A stretch of DNA of 64,000 nt from Euptelea pleiosperma (taxonomy: Eukaryota > Streptophyta > Magnoliopsida > Ranunculales > Eupteleaceae): NCBI GenBank assembly GCA_035048495.1, contig CM068545.1, positions 22,354,741-22,418,740 of the forward strand, in the 5' to 3' direction. A program made the translations under genes and the position numbers. Of this stretch, positions 56,505 through 64,000 are shown piece by piece (position 1 is the stretch's first letter; every line of letters starts with the position of its first letter). The notes beneath the pieces were generated by a model, which had not been told where the DNA came from, did no database searches, and saw only the letters and a list, made by a program, of their open reading frames with translations.

Positions 56505-57000
56505 CTTGTTTTTAAAGAGACCCCAATAACTCGGTGAAGGCGGGTTTTGAACCCGGGTCTATGGTATCTAGGGGTGTCAACGGGTCGGTTCCGGTTCGGT
56601 TCCTAAGGTGGCCAGAACTGGAACAATCAGTTCTGGTTCTTATCAGTTCGGTTCCTTAATGGTTTCGGTTCTCATAGTGATGGATCGGACCGATTATGTA
56701 TTTCTGTCGGTTCCGATTCCGGGTATAATGGGCCAAATCTTGAGAATATGAGAATTTTTACAATATATTTATACATTGGTACTGGTTCTTCTCGGTTTCG
56801 GTTCCATATTAGACTACCCGGAATCGGAACCATTATTTTCGGTTCAGTTCCGGTTCCTTTTTAATCTGTTCCCAAAAATGTGGAACCGGAACTGGTGTTT
56901 TCGGTTCCGGTTCCGGTTCCACTTAAACGGGTAAAATTGACACCCCTAATGGTATCATTATCCACAAACTTTACCAACTGAGCAAGCTGCACCTTCTAAG
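56505..57000 (-). mobile_element. tRNA-derived SINE, split by a hAT MITE
   Basis: On the minus strand the 5' part (57000-56949) reads GGTGCAGCTTGCTCAGTTGG, with a good A box. The 3' part (56568-56510) reads GACCCGGGTTCAAAACCCGC, a strong B box. The two are separated by the 380-bp MITE at 56569-56948. Without it the boxes have normal tRNA spacing. Confidence 0.65.
56569..56948. mobile_element. hAT MITE with CGGTTCCGGTTC repeats
   Basis: It starts TAGGGGTGTCAACGGGT and ends TTGACACCCCTA, with a perfect 8-bp duplication ATGGTATC (56561-56568, 56949-56956). The core iterates GGTTCCGGTTC words. It belongs to a widespread plant hAT MITE type. Confidence 0.9.
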
Positions 57001-57035
57001 GTCTATATATTAGTATTCAAAAGTCCAAGAATATA

Positions 57036-57185
57036 ATGTCTTCGGATTTTCAGATTTTTGTGGACTCTCACAAGTCAACTTCGGGTTACATTTTCAAGTT
57101 GGTTGGAGGAGCTATCTCATGGAAAAGTTCAAAACAAATACTCATTACAACTTACATTACAGAGGTAGCGTGCATTGATACTAAG
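57036..57185 (+). mobile_element. Copia RNase H scrap
   Basis: It encodes FVDSHKSTSGYIFKLVGG and AISWKSSKQ, the early part of a copia RNase H domain, and is cut at about 57182 by a MITE. Confidence 0.7.
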
Positions 57186-57497
57186 GGCCTGTTTGGTAGG
57201 CCACCACGGCGAGAAAATAAAATATTAGCATTCGCTAATAGCCTGGACGTGTTTGGCATGCATTTGCCCGTGCCAAATATTTAGCCAGGTCCACACTCAC
57301 CCGACCAATATTTGACTTACTTTGATATGTGGGACCCACACAAATTAAAGGAAAATGAAATAAGCTAGCTAATACACGTATCAAACGTTGCTAAATATTG
57401 ACAAGCTAGCACAAATATTTAGCCAAGATAATATTTGTCTGGCTAAATATTCACCGTTGGAACTCTTTTTCTCACGTAGCAAACATTCCCGCCATTC
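57182..57497. mobile_element. Probable Harbinger-like MITE
   Basis: The left end GGGCCTGTTTGGTAGGCC follows TAA. The right end GTAGCAAACATTCCCGCC is a degenerate inverted copy. The core has AAATATTTAGCCA words in both orientations. Confidence 0.45.
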
Positions 57498-57528
57498 TTT
57501 TAATAATAATAATAATAATAATAATAAT

Positions 57529-57820
57529 GGTTTAAAAACAGCCGTTATAACGAAAATAACGATTGTTACAACAGATTCGGACATCCCCCGTTACGTTATG
57601 TACCGTTAAAATGCCCACAAAATAAAGGCCATTATTTTCTGAAAATTTTTGCGACAAAGGGCCGTCATTTCCGTTTTTTTCCCATTATTTTCCGTTTTTG
57701 AAAATTTGAATTCCCAACACTATTTTTTCCGTTATTTTCCAATATAACGACCGATATAATGGAAAAAACGGTAATGCCCCCAGGCCCTTATACTGTTATA
57801 ACGGCCCCTTTTAAACCTTG
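57529..57820. mobile_element. hAT-type MITE, AACGG-rich family, copy 4
   Basis: It is inserted in a (TAA)n tract. The left end GGTTTAAAAACAGCCG lacks the first bases; the right end is TTTTAAACCTTG. ATAATAAT flanks both sides, which fits an 8-bp duplication but cannot be proved in a microsatellite. Confidence 0.75.
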
Positions 57821-58203
57821 ATAATAATAATAATAATAATTGTATGACCGTTAGATACAAAAGCAAAACCCCTTTTATAATTTTTTGAAAATGAGATCAA
57901 TGAAGGATACACAAGGCCAAAGAGTCAACCCACTTGCCCTTCACCTTTATTTCAGATATCCCCCTCATTCTCCATTTTTTAAATCCAACGTGAAAGCACT
58001 TCCTATATATTCAATGGTTTTCCTAAGATTATAAAATGAATTTCGATTCTGAAGCCCCATCCTTCCTTGATTCCCACTGTAAATGAATTTGAATTTTTAT
58101 ATTTCTGTAGCCCGCCTAATTACTCCTTCCTCACTGGATAAAGTCTTTTTTTTAATAGAGAGGGAGAGAGAGAATGAATTGATTGGATTGGGTTGGAAAA
58201 TAG

Positions 58204-58580
58204 CAAGGTTTAAAAAACGACTGTTATAATGAAAATAACGGCCATTGAAACGTATTCGGACCTACCCCGTTACGTTATAGACTGTTAAAATGCACAAAAA
58301 ACCGCGGCTGTTATTTTCCATTATAATGAAAATAACAACCGTTATTTTCTGGAAAATTTTGTGAAAAAAATGGCCGTTATTTTCGTTATTTTCCATTTTT
58401 GAAAATTTGAAATTAAAAATTTGAATTTCAGCGCCACTTTTTCCGTTTTTCCCTTTATTTTCCGTTATTTTTCTATTTTTTTCATTTTTGCCCCTGAACG
58501 TTTTTTTTCTTCATTATAACGGAAAAAACTGTAACACCCCCAGTCTATTATACCGTTATAACAGTTCCCTTTAAACCTTG
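58204..58580. mobile_element. hAT-type MITE, AACGG-rich family, copy 5
   Basis: It starts CAAGGTTTAAAAAACG, ends CCTTTAAACCTTG, and has a perfect 8-bp duplication GAAAATAG (58196-58203, 58581-58588). The termini are inverted repeats for at least 11 bp. Confidence 0.9.
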
Positions 58581-58599
58581 GAAAATAGTATGATCCCGT

Positions 58600-58800
58600 T
58601 GGGCCTCCAAATCAAGCCCAAGACCAAGCCCAAGCCCAAGCCCAAGCCCAGTGTAATAATAGGCCCAAACCCAGACCGCAGGCTGAGTCTATTGCCCAGA
58701 CAAGCCCAAATTGGGCCAGGCCTTAAAGCACATTTGACGGGCCCTACCATGGGATTTAAAGGGCTCCCCATTAGGATAAGGTGGGCTGCGCTGACCATGT
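58600..58800. repeat. GCCCAA-rich fragment with (AAGCCC)n
   Basis: At about 58612-58650 the hexamer AAGCCC or its variant is repeated five or more times. The rest shares GGGCC/GGCCC words with 45989-46459, so it may be a decayed half of that MITE type. Confidence 0.5.
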
Positions 58801-58860
58801 AAAAGCGCGGGAGCTCAAGCCATATGTGCCTCCAATGAGTCATCCACATGGTGTTTGCAG

Positions 58861-59257
58861 CATGATTTAAAAAACGGCCGTTACAACGAAAATAATGGCC
58901 GTTTTAGCGGATATCGACCTCCCCCGTTACGGTATGTATCATTTAATGCTCACAAAATAACGGCCTTATTTTTTGTTACAACGGATGCTATTTTCCTTTA
59001 TTTTTCCGTTATAACGAAAATAACGACCATTATTTTCATGAGAAATTTATGAAAAAAGCTCATTATTTTCTGTTATTGAAAATTTGAATTTTGGCGCCCT
59101 TATTTTCAAATTTTTTCTGTTATTTTCCGTTTTTGCCCCAAAGCGTAGCAATTTGTTAAAACGGCCGTTATAACAGAAAAAATAGTGACTTATATTAAAA
59201 AAAACCAGTAATGCGCCCAGTCCATTTTACCGTTATAATGGCCCCTTTTAAACCTTG
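58861..59257. mobile_element. hAT-type MITE, AACGG-rich family, copy 6
   Basis: It starts CATGATTTAAAAAACGG and ends TTTTAAACCTTG. The flanks GTTTGCAG and GTTTGCGT match at 6 of 8 positions. Confidence 0.8.
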
Positions 59258-59556
59258 GTTTGCGTTATCGTACGCCCAAAGTAGCATCGTTGTGGTGCAT
59301 CCCAAAATGACATTATCAAAATTTAGCTCACTGCCAGCGACCTTGATGGCCATATTTAATGGAGGCAAGTGGTACTGTAGTGCCACATAGGCATGTCACG
59401 TAGCAAAGGATGTGGTGCATTAGTGCCCTGGAGGCAAGCATATACGAATTCATTTATGCTCAACAACGCCTCTGCATGCATCCGATGTGTACCCCTAACA
59501 AAAATGTTTTTAAAATTTGAATATTAATTTTTTTTTTCTGAAAACAGTGTTGTAAC

Positions 59557-59864
59557 CAAGGTTTAAAAGGGGCCGCTATAACGGTATAATGGATTGGGGG
59601 GTGCTACCATTTTCCATTATAATGGATTGTAACGCACGGGCAAAAATGGGAAGATAACAAAAAAATAGAAAAAATGGCGCTAAAATTCAAAAATTAGATT
59701 TTAAATAAATTCATAACGGAAAGTAATTGAAATAATGGACTTTTTAACAAATTTTTTTCAAAAAATAACAGCCATTAACAAAAATAACGGCCGTTAAAAA
59801 TGGTACATAACGTAATTGGGGAGGTTCAAATTCTTTATAAACAACGGCCATTTTTTTAACCATG
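59557..59864. mobile_element. hAT-type MITE, AACGG-rich family, copy 7
   Basis: It starts CAAGGTTTAAAAGGGG, ends TTAACCATG, and has a perfect 8-bp duplication GTTGTAAC (59549-59556, 59865-59872). Confidence 0.9.
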
Positions 59865-60221
59865 GTTGTAACAATGTTTCTCTATCTCCCAGCAACCCCT
59901 CTTGAAGTGGAAAGGCCAATAAAGAGAATCTTGGTCTACTCCCTATGACCTGGTCCACTGTCATTTGACCTATGTTGACTCGAGTTGATTACTAAATTTT
60001 ATAGTTTAAGGACAAAAATGCCCTTATCTTCAACTTGGAATAGTCGTGGGTTTAAAGTTTCGTTAACATATTAAATTTGTAGGGTCATCAAACTAGCTGA
60101 TTTTCTGGTGCATCACCCTCTCAAAACAGATGGATTGAGTACGTCAGCTTAGTTTATCACCCGCAACTCTAAAGAAGTATTGTTGCACCGGCATGAAAAC
60201 TAGAGCAATGCAATCTAGAAG
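59865..60221. other. Intergenic, no feature seen
   Basis: This is anonymous DNA between a MITE and the solo LTR. Confidence 0.5.
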
Positions 60222-63200
60222 TATTACGCCCCGAATCCGGATACCCAGATATGATCCAAAAATCATGGATTGACCCGTACTCGAACCCAGAGGTGATTCA
60301 TGAATGTCCCCTAGTGGTCAAATTAGGTCAATTAGATTACTAAGGTTAATTCGAAAACCAACTAAGTATAAAAATATTTAGGTGCGGAAGTAACCTTAGA
60401 ATAATCATACGCGATTGTTCAATTATCAAATTAAATTAAGTACGTTGATCAACTAGGTTGTTCTACAATCTATGTGAGGTTCATTTTGAATTAATTAAAT
60501 AGATTTAATTCTCTTAAGTCAAGTCTAGGGTAACCTATTAAGTCCATACGGTCTAGGTATGAGTCAACCCAGTTGACTCGGTCAGGTCTCAATATTTTGG
60601 CTAAAGCAAAAAAGGCCAGAATTTGACCAAGTCCAAATAAGACAAGAAGGCACTATTTTGACCATATCTCATTCGTTATTAAGAATCTATGAATGGGTCA
60701 TACGTTTTCGAAATGGTCTCGCAGAGATCTACGATTAGTCAATTTATATAGATTTGAGAAAGAATCATCTTCCCTTCCGAAATCGCTACACAACATAGCA
60801 CCTAAACTCAAATTTTCTGATATACTGTCAGTGTTTTGACCATAACTTTTAGTACATATCTAATATACAAAAACAGTAAATAGTTATGGAAAGATAACTC
60901 AAAGCTTTTCAAAAAATTATTCTGAGTCAGAATCTAGAAAGGTTATCAGCATATCCTAAATCAGAATGCAAGTCAGAACTTTGAATCTGGTAGATTTGAG
61001 ATATGTTCGGTATTTTGGTCATAACTTTCTATTCTAATCGAATTACTGACTTCTATAAATTATTCCAGAAAGCTAACTCAGAGGACCTCGAAAAGTACCT
61101 ACTGATCAGAAACTCATTTCTGACATCTAGGTATCCAAAAATGCATCACAATATAAAAATAGGACTTGCTATCTCGTGTTACATTTCGGTGACAGTCTTT
61201 GGAAATCGATGTGTACCGGTCCAAATGGGATTGTACTAGGGCGTTCATTTTATCATTTAAAATATGCTCATAATTATCAAAAATATAATGAGGAATCATA
61301 TCATAAATTCAATCAAATCATGTTCACAACTAAATATGTTATAAAAATGAGGATAAACCCTCAAAAATCAAGCTAAACAAGCTTGTTTTTATTCTAAGTA
61401 ACCAAAACATATAAATGTATTCAAAATGAGTCTAAGGCTATCTAGCCCTCCTCCACATAAATATTATCATCATCACAAACATCATCATGTAGATCTTCAA
61501 ATCCGAATCTACCCAATCATCCGAGTCTTCATAGAAATCATTGCCATATCTGAAAAATCTGTCGGCAAAAGCCGTGAGTCCAAAAGGACTCAGTATACTA
61601 CTTGTAGTCCAACATGTATTTTATAATGCCATAATAATTTATCATGCTAAGCACATGTTACATAATCTAAATCATGAACAAAGATAAATAAGTCGGTAAC
61701 ATGCATGATAGATGCACTCACCCCCGTTCACACAAACCACACATAGGTCTCCAACTCCTCTATCATGGGGAGATTGACTACACGAAGGCCCTTCTGTAGA
61801 AATATAAAGTTTGGGGTCTTGCACCCTAGGGCTCCGGGCCCTTCTTAATTTTCAAATATTCAATCACATAGAGTTTCCATCTCTTTTTCTCACTAGAAAT
61901 GACCTCATTGGTCTAAATAATATAGCTTCATAATAATGCACAACTGATGCTCGATATAAGAATGAGGTCATATGCCATCATAATATTCCAAATGATATAT
62001 AAATCCATAAGGTATGGCCGTACGGTCCATTGTAGAACTCATCATGGCCAAATCCCTCAAATCATGCTCATCGCAAGCTAATAATAAAATCATTACATAA
62101 TCATGCAAAAACTATCATCTCATCATCATGTTCCATTAAAAGTAATAATCACATATGATCAACATCATTCAAATATCATAGAAAATAAATAATTTAAACA
62201 TACACATCATATAGGTAAGTAATTATGGAAAGATAAAATAGACATTGTTAGAACCACTCATGGTTATAACATACCTTTTTAGTTATCTTTAATGAAAAAT
62301 TAAAATTTTCTCCGAATTTGAAAGTGATCGGATCGGACTCTCCTCCCAGTATGTTATTCTCCTCAGTGTCCCCTTCAATTCTCACTTTACTTCGACTTCA
62401 ATCGGAGTTCGGATGAAGGTTAAATCGAAGCTCTCCCACTTTTTTAATAGAGTTTTGTGATAGATTTTTAATATAAGCTTAAAGAGATAAAATGAAAAAA
62501 ATTAAGGAAAGAGAAAAAATGTTTTTGAAAATAACAATGAGATCTAAAAATATTGGCTATTAATAATTCTATTGGGTTTCCTTGTGTAAATAACATAAAG
62601 GGGGAGGTTTGAAATTTGAATTGATAGAGATTCGTAGCTCTCAAATGGGTGACTTTTTCAACCATCGAAAACTCATATTTTGAATTACTAATAGGTTAAA
62701 AATGAGCCTAAGGCCCATGGGTATCAACTGAGCTTCAATTAAGGTTATTATTAAGCCCAAAAGGCCTCTAAATTTGTTCTACGAGCCCACCCAACAATTA
62801 TAATTTAATTAATTATATAATTACTAATATTAATAATTAAAATAGTTATTAATTATAATTATGTCATATTCTCTAAAAAGGTGATGATTTGATAAGATTA
62901 ATATATATGAGTATTAAACTATACTTTATAATATATTAATACACAACATTCATTCATTAATTTATTTCAATCATATCATATAATTTAAAAGTTCATAATT
63001 AATAAGATATTGACACTTATCACACACCTAAAATTCAAATAAAATATTCTAATACACAAAATTTCAGCAATTGGTCAAAGTCTCGAAAAATAGTCAACTT
63101 CTCGTTGGATTGACTCAAAACTTATTCTGCGGGTCCAGTACTCATTTCAAATTTATTTAAAATATAAAAATAACGAAAAAGTTAAAAAATTTTAAAAATA

Positions 63201-63584
63201 TATTTTTTACCAAAAATGTTCGTTATAGTTTTAAAGTCTCTTTACAAGATCTAGAAGCCCTAAGACATGGGTCCCACATAAAATTAGCCTAAAAATAAGA
63301 AAAATAAAGTTGGTTATATTACTAGATATTTAGAATCTATATAAGTATAAGATCGTGCTGGAACTGTCTGTTTGTCGATCGGAGATCAAAAGAATTTTTT
63401 AGAAGATTTTAGTCTACTTTTGCGGGTCCCATAAAACTCTCATTTTCAAAGTCGTTAGAATGCAACCAAAATTGATACACATGTTCATACATGATATCTA
63501 AACATAAATATAACAACAGAAGTCTGAAATTTTTTTTATATGAAATTATCTTAATACCCTTGAACGAAAGTTCGGGGTATTATA
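60222..63584 (-). mobile_element. Probable solo LTR of a Ty3/gypsy element (3.36 kb)
   Basis: On the minus strand it starts TATAATACCCCGAAC and ends TTCGGGGCGTAATA, as in long LTRs of plant gypsy elements (usually TGTAATACCCCG to CGGGGCGTAACA; the TG/CA ends are mutated). The 5-bp AGAAG lies directly on both sides (60217-60221, 63585-63589). The interior has no coding region, but has LTR-like text (GTGAGTCCAAAAGGACTCAG at about 61574-61593). Only one LTR is seen, hence a solo LTR. Confidence 0.65.
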
Positions 63585-63589
63585 AGAAG

Positions 63590-64000
63590 GGCCCACGAAC
63601 TAGAACAATGCAACCTAGAACCACCTGTTGTTGGTATTACATGCGGAATAATGATAATAATACATTTGTTAATCTAGGATTGAAAGAATGAAATTCTTTG
63701 ATAATAAAATGAATAATACATGTACTGTGCTTGATATGATTTGCTGCAATTAAGATGCTTTACCCACTCTCTGTTCTATATCAGTAATGGGTACCTTTTG
63801 TGATTCTGAGAGAGGGGGACTGCTATCTTAAATAGATTAGTTATTAACCGATTCTTCTCCCATTAAGAAGAATTAGTCAAAGATGGATACCACATCCTAG
63901 AGGTGTGATAAGGTGTATCACGAACCTTATCATGGTTGACGATGGTGCTCACATGGACCACACATGTGATCCCGTCATTAATATCTAAATTAATGTTGAA
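63590..64000. other. Window end, no gene seen
   Basis: At 63599-63622 there is a near-copy of the text just left of the solo LTR (AACTAGAACAATGCAACC). Nothing else is recognised. Confidence 0.5.

Noticed and set aside
58612..58650. Telomere-like repeat
   Set aside because: The unit is AAGCCC, not the plant telomere word TTTAGGG. It resembles the GCCCAA-rich MITE core.

Overview
The window is nuclear DNA of a flowering plant. Four host genes are recognisable: a CorA-like protein gene, a plant PPR gene, a REDUCED WALL ACETYLATION (RWA) gene and a receptor-like kinase gene. All have GT-AG introns, some of several kilobases. The space between and inside them is a mosaic of plant transposable elements: LINEs, SINEs, copia and gypsy remnants, Helitrons, hAT, Harbinger and Mutator-type MITEs. 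The sequence alone does not identify the species; I see no bacterial, organellar or viral genome features.

Layout. 1-12.6 kb: the 3' part of a plus-strand CorA-like magnesium-transporter-family gene (exons at 1427-1486, 1579-1648, 10952-11155, 12195-12581). Its upstream exons lie outside the window, and a 9.3 kb intron contains a minus-strand LINE of about 5.65 kb plus smaller LINE, SINE and MITE insertions. 13-17 kb: a MITE with internal duplication, then mostly anonymous DNA. 16.9-18.0 kb: decayed remnant of the LRR end of an NBS-LRR gene (minus). 18.0-21.2 kb: a complete two-exon PPR gene (minus). 21.3-27.1 kb: foldback (Mutator-like) elements, a LINE remnant and a mini-Helitron. 27.4-43.1 kb: a complete 15-exon RWA gene (plus, 552 aa), whose introns hold an RTE LINE remnant, SINEs, and a copia remnant interrupted by a 1,184-bp Helitron. 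43-47 kb: foldbacks, hAT and Tourist MITEs, and a broken FAR1/MULE-like coding fragment. 47.5-49.8 kb: a complete seven-exon receptor-like kinase (minus, 483 aa), with its leader region up to about 51 kb. 51-64 kb: no host gene; MITEs, tandem mini-Helitrons, a SINE split by a hAT MITE, four related MITEs in 2.4 kb, and a probable 3.36 kb gypsy solo LTR.

The four host genes do not form a pathway. RWA supports acetylation of cell-wall polysaccharides in the Golgi, the PPR protein probably acts on organellar RNA, and the kinase and CorA-like protein are membrane proteins. From memory, the CorA-like/RWA and CorA-like/kinase neighbourhoods resemble Arabidopsis At1g298xx and At2g4295x-60, so the order may be ancestral. 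The strongest new signals are the transposon structures with defined target-site duplications: an AACGG-rich hAT MITE family with TIR CAAGGTTTAAA and 8-bp duplications, a Helitron placed exactly inside a copia RNase H codon run, a tandem array of 160-bp mini-Helitron units, and a foldback family with 9-bp duplications.
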